Assembly (NCBI RefSeq): GCF_001039355.2
Contig: NW_019775536.1
Span: 409,904-473,903, forward strand
From: Lingula anatina
Lineage: Eukaryota; Brachiopoda; Lingulata; Lingulida; Lingulidae
Length of the DNA stretch: 64,000 nt
Direction: 5' to 3'
Every line of letters begins with the position of its first letter. The first letter of the stretch is position 1. Below the pieces are notes generated by a model. That model searched no databases, was not told where the DNA came from, and saw nothing but the letters and a program-made list of their open reading frames with translations. Positions 23,901 to 33,052 of the stretch are shown one piece after another. The translations under genes and the position numbers were made by a program.

Positions 23901-25281
23901 GCAAATGACCTTTGTGCTTGAACATTTTGTTGCATTTTGAGCAGCAAAAGGACTGAGTGTATTTCCCCATGTCTTTTATGTACGAAAAGTGATTTTCATA
24001 CACGTTAAGCGACATGGTTTCCTTGTACTTGCTCAGCGATCGACGCACAAGTTCAGCAAAAGTCGCACCTTCTTCTGTTTCCTGCAGCTCGTACACCGTT
24101 ATGTTGACTTCAAACAAGTCTTCAAGTTTTTTTAGTTGTTTGAGCGACACACCCTCAAACCCTTTGATCTTACACCGCGCCACGGCTCTGTATTTCTCAA
24201 AAAGTTGTTTGGTGGTTTTTTCTAGTCCAAGCACTGGCCACCCTCTATGCAAGGCAAGGCATCTGAACACGCACAAATTGTCATTATAACAACCATTCTG
24301 ATCTCCCTGCAATGCGACCAGACCCTTGTTATTTGTGATATAAGACGGTAAAAAGCCACCACTACCGATCGGATGACCTACGAGCTTGGTCACGTAGAAT
24401 GTAGCGTTAGTGATTATCTCGACTATCCAGCTGGAGTTGGGTCTCTCCTGCCGGGCGCACTCCAAAATATCCCTGACAGTAATGTGCTCAAAGAAACCAT
24501 CGAGGTCGTCTTTGTTTTGGATTACAAACGGCTCTTCTAGGAAGCAATGGTTGTTGCTACTGGGGTGATAGTAACGCAGTTCCCCGGTCTCGTTGTTTCT
24601 TAAAAAAAATCCATAAGACACATTCAGCTTTAAGACAGTCTTTTGGTCTTTAAACACGGCAGCTAACCCTTCTCGAAGATCGTCAGGGTGAATCGAAGTC
24701 AACCGAATGTTGTACCAGTCTTGTAATTTGTTTCCCCTAGAGAATCGAGTGCGGATGCTACTCCAATGTTGCATGTAGGCGTCGCGTACAACAGGCTCAG
24801 TATCAGGAGGAAGAAGATCTTCAGGCATGCTGACTGGATCAGGGGAAAGGATAGCCCCAGCGCCATACCCCACTTGAATTTTCTTATTAACGATGTCGGG
24901 TTGAGAGCCTGCTTTTCTTTTGTTCGAGGGCCCCGGTTGTGGATGAGCTTCAGCCCGGTGGTTTAGACGGTCCTGTGGGGTGGCAAATACTTCGGCACAC
25001 TCGGGGCATCTTAAAGTCGGTTGTTCTAGTCTGGTCGAGTGTAAGCGCATGTGACGAAGCATGTTACCTCTGAGTTTAAATCCTTTTCCACAAGTTGGGC
25101 ATTTAATGGCATTTTCTGTGCTGTGGGTGATGCGATGCTGTTTAAGGTGATCGAGGCGACTGAATTTCGCCCTGCAGACACCACATTCGTGGTTTTTAAC
25201 ACCATGATCAACACCTTTATGGCGGATCAAATGTTTCCTCAGGCGAAACGTTTTCTGGCAAATGTTGCACGTGTGGGCCAT
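20953..25281 (-). CDS. Protein-primed family-B DNA polymerase with zinc fingers
   Basis: Uninterrupted 1442-aa reading frame. The start is taken at 25281 (GCAACCATGG, a strong context) rather than the upstream ATG at 25377, because zinc fingers begin at residue 5. Order: four C2H2 fingers (5-29, 33-53, 61-81, 92-113); a region with DNLCVFRCLALH (334-345) resembling an OTU-type Cys-protease loop; a fifth CxxC finger (447-467); 3'-5' exonuclease motifs FDIE (510-513), FNSGHYD (642-648) and YNNKD (773-777); polymerase motif A DANALY (878-883); an insert 944-1026 with VDGF...GCYFHGH like a VSR-type nuclease; motif B KLIGNSGYG (1190-1198); motif C MDTDS (1289-1293); KTY (1357-1359). It would replicate the element's DNA from a protein primer. 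All core polymerase residues are present, so it may be functional. Confidence 0.93.
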   Translation of the reverse strand: MAHTCNICQKTFRLRKHLIRHKGVDHGVKNHECGVCRAKFSRLDHLKQHRITHSTENAIKCPTCGKGFKLRGNMLRHMRLHSTRLEQPTLRCPECAEVFATPQDRLNHRAEAHPQPGPSNKRKAGSQPDIVNKKIQVGYGAGAILSPDPVSMPEDLLPPDTEPVVRDAYMQHWSSIRTRFSRGNKLQDWYNIRLTSIHPDDLREGLAAVFKDQKTVLKLNVSYGFFLRNNETGELRYYHPSSNNHCFLEEPFVIQNKDDLDGFFEHITVRDILECARQERPNSSWIVEIITNATFYVTKLVGHPIGSGGFLPSYITNNKGLVALQGDQNGCYNDNLCVFRCLALHRGWPVLGLEKTTKQLFEKYRAVARCKIKGFEGVSLKQLKKLEDLFEVNITVYELQETEEGATFAELVRRSLSKYKETMSLNVYENHFSYIKDMGKYTQSFCCSKCNKMFKHKGHLHVHERTCEAIVEHRFPGKAYNTPPTIFEELADYGLVIPKEDRYYPYRATFDIECLLPTVNDPDHSEKLHLEHEHQFLSVSICSNVPGHTTPKCFISDGDPGQTVGKFIAALIEISRQAKVILNDKFNWVFENGYTKVTNDIELDIEMSEEEEDVNELRKGHYLTKLLSRFSNYLKELPVLGFNSGHYDLNAMKTLFFPSLINREKLRFVVKRNNNFMVLKSDSLKILDVRNYLAPGCSYSQFLKAFECKESKGFFPYEWMDSLDKLDYPCLPPREAFASQLKQNTISEEDYALCQRVWEENNMETMRDFLTWYNNKDVEPMLEAVAKMFDFYLERGIDMFKDGISVPGLTLKYLFQNVGDAYFTLFDDKNCDLHYLLKNAIVGGPSIIFHRYHERNKTFIRKATVGDPKLCKKIIGFDANALYLWCLMQPMPTGTFIRRHVESGYKREYSHPHGREATMWLDWIAHTTGQKIRHQFNNIEKRIGYQPRLPVDGFCSETNTVYQYQGCYFHGHRCHLNLNKDGTFREINETKKVSMESLRIQTEQNSQYIREQGYNLVEMWECEWKRLQKENAEVQLFLNQYKHPTENKYQLKFEDILHAVCNDKLFGFVECDIEVPSELRPMFAEMPPIFKNATITRDDIGAYMKNFAEENGIMSAPRKSLIGSFFGEKILLATPLLKWYVKHGLHVSYIYQVVEYTPKACFQHFGNAVSDARREGDRDKTKAIVADTMKLIGNSGYGKTVTNKEKHREVEYCGEAKASRKVNNPRFRRLDQITDDTYEIELNKKVIKYDLPIQIGVMVYQYAKLRMLEFYYDFMLKFVEPSDFQYCEMDTDSAYIAFSADSLEAVIKPDMRKQYEAEKHLWFPRTDTAENEAYDKRTPGLFKAEWIGDGIVGLCSKTYYCFGGETKPKFSCKGVNRNNNDIDETKYLNVLLNRKSGSGENRGIRLLKNSMYSYVQQKDAFSYYYCKRKVLEDGVSTAPLDV

Positions 25282-25384
25282 GGTTGCTGCAATGAATATG
25301 TAACTTGTTACACTCCAGATATAAAACTGTGCACTCAATAAAGATTGGCTAATACATAAACGGTTTATATGTTGCAACTAGCAA

Positions 25385-25780
25385 TACTATTGGTTGAGTA
25401 TGACATCATATCTAAAAATATATTTACGTGTGAGGCATTTGCTTGGTTGAAATATACAATACTGCAATTTGATTGGCTTATTATGACATCATACCTAAAA
25501 ATAGATTTACTTGGTTGAAATATTACTGTGATTTGATTGGCTGATTATGACATCATACCTAAAAATAGATTTACTCGGTACAAATAAGGCGATACTGTAA
25601 CTTGATTGGCTGATCATGACTATATATATATCAAAAATAGATTTGCTAACTTTTGTACATTTTAGTTCAAATAGTTAGAAATACGATACTCTAATTTGAT
25701 TGGTTGATTTTAAACAGATGTAACTTCTGCCTTCTGACTGGCTATTGAAAAGAGTATTAAAACAAATGTTTTGGTTCCAT
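25385..25780. promoter_or_regulatory. Repeat-built bidirectional promoter between polymerase and BIR genes
   Basis: Four to five imperfect repeats spaced roughly 63-80 bp, starting near 25389, 25470, 25533, 25600 and 25697. Each carries TTTGATTGGCTGATTATGAC or a variant: a reverse CCAAT box (ATTGG) followed, in the better copies, by a CRE-like TGACATCA and CTAAAAATAGATTTAC. It lies between divergent genes starting at 25281 (minus) and 25787 (plus), so it is probably their shared promoter/enhancer. Transcription was not observed. Confidence 0.6.
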
Positions 25781-25786
25781 TCAATA

Positions 25787-26271
25787 ATGGGTGACAGTGA
25801 CGTATTCACCGATTGTGCACCAGAAGACAAGCCTTTGTTTTTCAGATACCTTATTGTAAGGAAGAAGATAGAATTCTGAGTTTTCTTGATTGGCCTGGTA
25901 AACTTCTTATCAACCCGATACCTTTAGCTATCAGTGGATTTTACCGAGATCCAAGAGCGTCTAGACACGATGACGTGGTTCGTTGTTTTTACTGCGATTT
26001 GTATCTAAAGAATTGGGACCCGCTGAGAGATGCCCCAGATGTCAAACACGAGTCTCACAGACCGCAATGTACAATGAATACCGTTGAGAACAGATTGAAG
26101 AACCCACTAAATGTTCCACTTACACCCGAAAGTCGACATGAATTGTTGCAGTTGTTTGTCGCGAATGAAAAGAATACTAACTACACACCCACTACAGTGA
26201 AAATACTATTTAATATAGGTTTTGATGAAGTAGACAAAACACCCGATCAAAAGACATACACTTTATTTTAA
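25787..26271 (+). CDS. BIR-domain (IAP-like) protein
   Basis: The frame at 25846-26271 encodes a baculovirus IAP repeat: an R..SF..WP opening, an ISGFY core, CFYC, W, then H and a final C with the C-x2-C...H...C spacing of the zinc site. About 55 residues follow; there is no RING finger, and a VKILFNIGFDEVD stretch is faintly UBA-like. No ATG opens this frame. The ATG at 25787 (MGDSD...) is in another frame unless a 44-nt intron (GT at 25802, polypyrimidine-AG at 25845) is removed, which joins it in phase. Otherwise a frameshift has disabled it. BIR proteins bind caspases or signalling partners to block cell death; that role here is inferred from the fold only. Confidence 0.75.
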
Positions 26272-26291
26272 AAAGTGGTATTCGAACAGGT

Positions 26292-26690
26292 GTGCTTCAT
26301 TTATGCGAAACAGTTGAAAAAGGAAGGATGAAACGGAGACATAATAAGAAAAACTGTGAAAATAAGGGACAGACGGTTGAAGACGAAGAGAAACTCTATC
26401 ATAACCCTGTTAGTTTGGAAAACTTACTGGCACAGAAACATAAGGCACGCAAAGTCAAAAAGAAAAAGTTATTGGCTAAACGAGATGCACAAACGATAAA
26501 GCGATTTCGAGCTGATGATAAATGTGAAGGAGCTGATCGTAACAACATGTCAAAATATAATTTCTTGTCAACAATGCTTGATATATTTTCAAAATACGCA
26601 TGGGCCCTTGGTGTTATCGAAAAGAGCAGATCGCGTCCTAGGGAATTTAAATCACACCTTAAACAGCAAGGGAAGTCTGAAAGAAGTTGA
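26292..26690 (+). pseudogene. Basic ORF ending in possible retroviral-type integrase remnant
   Basis: The frame lacks an ATG at its head. It begins with a highly Lys/Arg-rich stretch and contains LDIFSKYAWALGV near 26576-26614, the hallmark around the second strand of rve integrases such as those of Polintons (usual form xDVFSKYAW). Catalytic aspartates and the rest of the domain cannot be traced. Read as the relic of the element's integrase or a fragment captured after the BIR gene. The match rests on one short motif. Confidence 0.4.
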
Positions 26691-27904
26691 TGAAAGGTTA
26701 ACCGTTCCGTTTGGGTATTAACACCGTGGATATGACCCAGACTTCAACCAAGACAACTTTTGTTTGAATTGAATCTGCAACTCTTTAGACTGAGGAAAAA
26801 ACAAGTCATAAAAAGAGAATTTCAATTTTAGTTCAATCCGAAAAAGCAACTGGATGTTTAGTCTGTGTGACCACCAGAATTTCGCGAAGTCCCTCTTTTA
26901 AAAAATGTATAAGCAACACGATGTGTATCTTGCTTGGGTTCAAAGTTGTTTTGTAGCACTGCACCGCCGTGTAAATAACACACGCCGTGCGGGTATGCCA
27001 CATTACATTTTTAAGAGTTAAAACAGGCCCAAATATCAACAGAAATTGTAAAATGCAATTTCACAAGGATAATAAATGAAATTTATATAATTTACACGTG
27101 TTTTGTAAAATATAAAAACTGTATTTTACTTTCAAATGTTTAATTTTGACAACAAAATAAATGTAAAAATGATCTTAACAGGTCTAAACAAAAAAATCTC
27201 TATGGTATAAAAAGTTAATCGCTTTACATTGTACATGGACAGAAGTTTTAGTGTCTGTGGAAAAATGTTTTGAAAAAGTTTAAGGGTTAATCGACCTAAT
27301 ATTTGTTAAGACTATTAAGAATTCTTACATAAGTTGCTTAAGATATTGCTTATCTTACTTTTTTTGCTTATAATTGTTGTTGAAACAAAACTTAAACTCT
27401 AACGTTTTATGTTTGAACGTTTTTCAGATCAACTCTAATTTTAGTCCCCTTCTAAAGTATTAACTAATAACAATCTTATGTATAAGCTTTTATACTTAAT
27501 TTAATTAAAGTTTAATTAAAGTTTCTTTTAATGCTGTATAAGTTCAGGTTAGAATTTATAATCAACTATTATTTCACACATTACCATTGAAATTTGGCAA
27601 TTCACCTTAGGCACAAGTAAACATACATTGATTTTCTACCCCTTCCTATGATAAAAAGAACCTACCTTTATCAGAACTTGAGTATCAATCGAGCAATTCT
27701 TCCTCTGCTGTCTGAGTGCCTTGTGCTGAACGCAGCTGTAGTATAGTGTGAAGATAAACCCTGTCCCAGCTATATAGCTTCAAAAATCCACACGTCTGGG
27801 CATGTTTATTCAAATATAGCTATCATGCTCAGGCATGTTTGTTCAAATAATGCAGACCACTGATCAACAAACCACTGTTTCAGGTCTGGACTACAGTGTC
27901 TATA
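26691..27904. other. Non-coding interior of Maverick, left of gap
   Basis: AT-rich with no supported gene. The last 546 bases (27359-27904) reappear almost unchanged at 28829-29374 after the gap. Short direct repeats (GTTTAATTAAAG around 27508-27520) and the CATGTTTGTTCAAATAATG motif, repeated downstream, are present. Confidence 0.5.
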
Positions 27905-28828
27905 NNNNNNNNNNNNNNNNNNNNNNNNNNNNNNNNNNNNNNNNNNNNNNNNNNNNNNNNNNNNNNNNNNNNNNNNNNNNNNNNNNNNNNNNNNNNNNNN
28001 NNNNNNNNNNNNNNNNNNNNNNNNNNNNNNNNNNNNNNNNNNNNNNNNNNNNNNNNNNNNNNNNNNNNNNNNNNNNNNNNNNNNNNNNNNNNNNNNNNNN
28101 NNNNNNNNNNNNNNNNNNNNNNNNNNNNNNNNNNNNNNNNNNNNNNNNNNNNNNNNNNNNNNNNNNNNNNNNNNNNNNNNNNNNNNNNNNNNNNNNNNNN
28201 NNNNNNNNNNNNNNNNNNNNNNNNNNNNNNNNNNNNNNNNNNNNNNNNNNNNNNNNNNNNNNNNNNNNNNNNNNNNNNNNNNNNNNNNNNNNNNNNNNNN
28301 NNNNNNNNNNNNNNNNNNNNNNNNNNNNNNNNNNNNNNNNNNNNNNNNNNNNNNNNNNNNNNNNNNNNNNNNNNNNNNNNNNNNNNNNNNNNNNNNNNNN
28401 NNNNNNNNNNNNNNNNNNNNNNNNNNNNNNNNNNNNNNNNNNNNNNNNNNNNNNNNNNNNNNNNNNNNNNNNNNNNNNNNNNNNNNNNNNNNNNNNNNNN
28501 NNNNNNNNNNNNNNNNNNNNNNNNNNNNNNNNNNNNNNNNNNNNNNNNNNNNNNNNNNNNNNNNNNNNNNNNNNNNNNNNNNNNNNNNNNNNNNNNNNNN
28601 NNNNNNNNNNNNNNNNNNNNNNNNNNNNNNNNNNNNNNNNNNNNNNNNNNNNNNNNNNNNNNNNNNNNNNNNNNNNNNNNNNNNNNNNNNNNNNNNNNNN
28701 NNNNNNNNNNNNNNNNNNNNNNNNNNNNNNNNNNNNNNNNNNNNNNNNNNNNNNNNNNNNNNNNNNNNNNNNNNNNNNNNNNNNNNNNNNNNNNNNNNNN
28801 NNNNNNNNNNNNNNNNNNNNNNNNNNNN
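27905..28828. other. Assembly gap (924 N)
   Basis: Unknown sequence. Because the flanks duplicate each other, the gap may represent contig ends that should overlap rather than missing DNA. Open frames crossing the Ns are meaningless. Confidence 0.99.
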
Positions 28829-29374
28829 TTTTTTTGCTTATAATTGTTGTTGAAACAAAACTTAAACTCTAACGTTTTATGTTTGAACGTTTATCAGATC
28901 AACTCTAATTTTAGTCCCCTTCTAAAGTATTAACTAATAACAATCTTATGTATAAGCTTTTATACTTAATTTAATTAAAGTTTAATTAAAGTTTCTTTTA
29001 ATGCTGTATAAGTTCAGGTTAGAATTTATAATCAACTATTATTTCACACATTACCATTGAAATTTGGCAATTCACCTTAGGCACAAGTAAACATACATTG
29101 ATTTTCTACCCCTTCCTATGATAAAAAGAACCTACCTTTATCAGAACTTGAGTATCAATCGAGCAATTCTTCCTCTGCTGTCTGAGTGCCTTGTGCTGAA
29201 CGCAGCTGTAGTATAGTGTGAAGATAAACCCTGTCCCAGCTATATAGCTTCAAAAATCCACACGTCTGGGCATGTTTATTCAAATATAGCTATCATGCTC
29301 AGGCATGTTTGTTCAAATAATGCAGACCACTGATCAACAAACCACTGTTTCAGGTCTGGACTACAGTGTCTATA
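28829..29374 (+). repeat. Duplicate of 27359-27904 beyond gap
   Basis: Same sequence as the left flank of the gap at an offset of 1470 bases, with a single substitution seen (27423 against 28893). Most likely an assembly or haplotype duplicate. Confidence 0.85.
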
Positions 29375-30003
29375 TTTACATGTCCAGGCATGTTTCTGTT
29401 TACTCAAGTAATGCAACCAGCTGGTCAACAAAGAACTACCACTGCCCGTTCAGTGCTATTCAAAGTGTCACCATCGTGACGCACGAAGTGTGTGACGATG
29501 CTATTATCTGCTACTTTGCATTACAAATGTATTTTCTGGGGCCAAGTTACAAATTCTACATCTACAAACTGCAACTAGGTTTAATTTATTGGTCACAGGA
29601 TTTATAAAGAATTTATTAAATCTTGTACACCAGTACAATTTGTTTTTCAAAAGTTAAATGATGATGATAAATAGGTTTGCCACACGTTAAATGTTAAATG
29701 TGACGGACATTTTTCTCTAAAACTTCTTGGTCACGGAAAAAATTCTCGACATATGTACACTTATTTGTCGAGCTGTTGATCCTGTTGTCGCTTTAATTTG
29801 AGCTCTTTTACTACATTTCACTATAAAAAGCGTCACACTGTAAACAGGTCCAGGAGCATGTGAACATGTCAGACATAACAATAAACACATGTTACATAAC
29901 ATGACCCCTGTAAGTGCACTGCTGCCCTCTACGTAATGAAAACTCAAAGACTTTTAACAAGTCCAGTCTTGCCCAGTGACGTCACTACTGTTACGGAGAA
30001 GAA
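29375..30003 (+). other. Maverick interior with diverged direct repeats
   Basis: No gene supported. The block around 29380-29530 (CATGTCCAGGCATGTTTCTG, TTTACTCAAGTAATGCAACC, a CATCGTGAC...GTGACGATG near-palindrome) is a diverged copy of 30770-31010, where the same motifs recur in the same order. Confidence 0.5.
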
Positions 30004-30236
30004 ACAAAACCCAAGTTCAGCTGTAAAGGTGTTAAAAGAAACAACAATGACATCGATAAGACCAAGTATTTAACTGTATTATTAAACAAACAGAGCGGTA
30101 GTGGTATTAATAGGGGCATCAGGTTATTCAATAACACGATGTACTCCTATATGCAGAGGCGGGACACCTTTTCTTATATTATGGTAAACGTAAAGTCTTA
30201 GAAGACGGTGTCCATACTGCCCCTTTAGACATATAG
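30004..30236 (+). pseudogene. 3' fragment of a second DNA polymerase gene
   Basis: Translates as the last 75 or so residues of the polymerase (TKPKFSCKGVKRNNNDID..., then ...APLDI and stop), clearly homologous to residues 1366-1442 of the gene at 20953-25281 but with many substitutions. One base is missing near 30177, so the end is read in another frame. The rest of the gene is absent upstream. It points toward the right terminus just as the intact gene points toward the left one, so the right end of the element is a diverged mirror copy of the left end. Confidence 0.85.
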
Positions 30237-31667
30237 AACATTATACACAACACAACGGATACATGTAGAATCTATTTTTAAGATTGCTGATCACACAGAC
30301 ATTAAAATAAAAACACCTTAATAAATTAAATGCAAATGTGTACATGTATAACACTTTTACTTTAATTTGATTGGAAAAACCAATGGACTTTACATTTGAT
30401 CGTAAAAAATAAGACAAAGTGAAAAAAATACTAAAATGTTTAGTTTTTAAATCGGAAAAAATGTTGTGGAATTTTAACATGATAAAGAGAAACACTCATC
30501 TTTTTAAAGAAAATGAAAAAAAAAGTGACCCAATATTTAGCTCTGAATCTACAAAATGATGTTGAATTTTTTCTTTAAAGAGAAAAATATTCGACGTTGA
30601 AAGAGGAAAAGCAAAAAATACTCCAATGTTTAGCATTTAATCAGTAAAAATACTGTGAATGTTTATCTAAAAATGAAAAATACTCAGACTTTTAAAGACG
30701 AAGAGAAAAGAGTACAGCTGTTCAACAAACCAATGACCGGTCGGATGAGATGCTATATGGCATTCAAGATTACTTGTCCAGTCATGTTCCCGTTTACTCA
30801 AACAATGCAATCAGTTGTTCAACAAACAAATGACCGATCAGATGAGCTTTCAGTTATATGGCGATCAAAATCACGTCCAGGCCTGTTCTGTTGACTCAAG
30901 CAATTAATAATACACGCAATACCTCCTTTGACCATTCAGCGTTATTCAGAGTGTCGCTATAGTGCAGCACATATAAACGCATATCGATGGTATTGTCTCC
31001 TACTATAGTTGCTACGCGAGGAAGAGATTACAATACATTCCCCTTATTCGAGTCAGTATTCTCTACAAAAGCCCTCTGCATTCTCCAGTCCCTTCATAAA
31101 TATCAAATACCAACATTTCAACGTTATATTTTTCTGTTACGCCTGCTTGTTGCTACTGATTTTATTTTCTTCTACTGTATACTAAATTTAATTTAATGTA
31201 TTAAACACAACAAAACATGTTAAAGCAACAAACTATCCTCCTACGGTACTAGCTAAACCACTTTTCTTTTACATCTCAGTCAATGAATCCTTAATACTTT
31301 CACTATTTCAAAAACTACTATTTTGTTGTTGATAGGAATTCACTCGTTATTGTATTAAGTTGATTCAAAAAGTGCTTTGTTGTTAACGCATTAAATGTGA
31401 GGTTTATATATCGGTAACACATTTATTAGCCCCGTGTGCGTAGAGATTATTGTATATTTAGCACCATTAAATGTACGTTTTATTCTTCTTACCAACATGT
31501 TTTCGCGAGTATATACGAGTCTTTATGAGTCCGTACACTTAAAAGAAAAACACTTTAAACAATGAACACACTGATTTTCATAGATGGACAGAAAAAAATA
31601 GAGCAGTGTTCAACTTTGACTAAAAATAACTGACAGATTTACTTGAAAGAGAAAAATTCTTTAATCA
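30237..31667. other. Right spacer with subterminal-type repeats
   Basis: Non-coding. Contains recurrent AAAGAGAAAAA and GACTTTTAAAGAC motifs (for example 30683-30705), also found in the TIR near 32267, and the block at 31380-31480 that mirrors the left spacer. Also holds the diverged repeat of 29380-29530 at 30770-31010. Confidence 0.5.
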
Positions 31668-32860
31668 AAGTCAAACAGGAAAAAACAACTTTTATGTTAA
31701 GCTTTTAATTGAAGAAAGCTCTGACAGTTGTAATTGAAAGAGAAAAACACATTTTCATTTTAATAGGTAAACCAATGGTGTTGTGAAAAAGAATTATTAA
31801 AGTCGAATAGACAAAATAATGCAGCATTTTACTTTAAAGAGAAAAAAGAATGCAACGTTTTGAGGACAAGACAAACATACTGCAGCCTTTTACTGTGAAG
31901 ACTTTGGTATGAAACGACCAAAAGAAAAAATAATCCAATATTTCACGTTCACTCGAATGAAATTNATGTTAAGCTTTTAATTGAAGAAATCTCTGACAGT
32001 TGTAATTGAAAGAGAAAAACACATTTTCATTTTAATAGGTAAACCAATGGTGTTGTGAAAAAGAATTATTAAAGTCGAATAGACAAAATAATGCAGCATT
32101 TTACTTTAAAGAGAAAAAAGAATGCAACGTTTTGAGGACAAGACAAACATACTGCAGCCTTTTACTGTGAAGACTTTGGTATGAAACGACCAAAAGAAAA
32201 AATAATCCAATATTTCACGTTCACTCGAATGAAATTTTGACCTGAAAATGAAAAAACACACAGACTTTTAAAGACCAAGAGAAAAAAATGTTTAGCTTTA
32301 CCGTTAAGCTGGTTGTTTATGCGTATGTGTAAAGCCAGGCAATCATTTAGGAATAAAGGGAAATCTTTACAGAAATCAAAATAGTATTTGATGCGGTGTT
32401 TATTTGTGTATAGACCACTATAACAGTTGCTTGACCATCAAACAATACTGCTTTGTTATGATACAAACGGTTCATAGTACCATTCATTTAATGCTGGTCA
32501 CTCTGTCATTTAATTATATTGAAATACACTAAAAGGCAGATTATATCTACTTTACTATGTTTGCGAACCACACACTATCGCAATACTCTAATTATTTGAC
32601 TTGCATACCTCCCTTTGTGCATAAAAGTAAACTTACCTGCGCGTGAGCGGACCCTTGTTTATTTACTATGCGCCTCGTTCAACTGAACCGCAAACAATGC
32701 CACCTCTTATTTTTAGATCAATAATAACAAATGCGGGTCTTTTTTTTGTTCATCCAATACAATGAAATACCAAAACAATCATCTATCCTTTCAAATCTTT
32801 TGTTTACACACCTTCCATTTTTTTTTTTTTTTTTTTTTTACCAATATAAACATTTCCATT

Positions 32861-32909
<49 letters not shown>

Positions 32910-33052
32910 AATCTTATGTATACACACTTGATTTTGCCAATATAACTTTTTTTCATAAAATAAAGAAAAAATGAATAAGAAAAACAAACATTTAGAGGGC
33001 CTTATCAGGGCCCTATCCTTTTTAGTAAGGCTCCCGTCCTTTTATTACTACT
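31668..33052 (-). repeat. Right long terminal inverted repeat of Maverick
   Basis: Inverse copy of 19024-20307 from AGTCAAACAGG at the inner edge to TTATTACTACT at the outer end. The run 31694-31964 is repeated at 31966-32236 across a single N, which is best read as an unmerged contig overlap. Contains poly-T and (TAAA)n tracts at 32819-32838 and 32866-32909. Confidence 0.9.

Larger units (their letters stand above)
19024..33052. mobile_element. Maverick/Polinton-type element with DNA polymerase and BIR gene
   Basis: A 14.0-kb unit bounded by long inverted repeats whose ends read AGTAGTAATAAAA, matching the AGT start known for Polintons. Inside are a complete protein-primed family-B DNA polymerase (minus strand), a BIR-domain gene (plus strand) across a shared promoter, a possible rve-integrase remnant, and a decayed second polymerase 3' end facing the right terminus. 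No capsid, protease or packaging ATPase gene is visible, and the 924-bp gap is too small to hide them, so it is a deleted copy. Polintons and the related adintoviruses are self-replicating dsDNA elements or viruses of animals. Both inverted repeats contain a single-N join, so the link to the outer flanks is not certain. Confidence 0.8.

Noticed and set aside
27835-28872. Long open frames of 315-345 codons
   Set aside because: They consist almost wholly of the 924-N gap.
29305-29607. 100-aa ORF in the Maverick interior
   Set aside because: Overlaps the gap-flanking duplicate and a diverged non-coding repeat; no domain, and the repeat at 30770 does not keep the frame.
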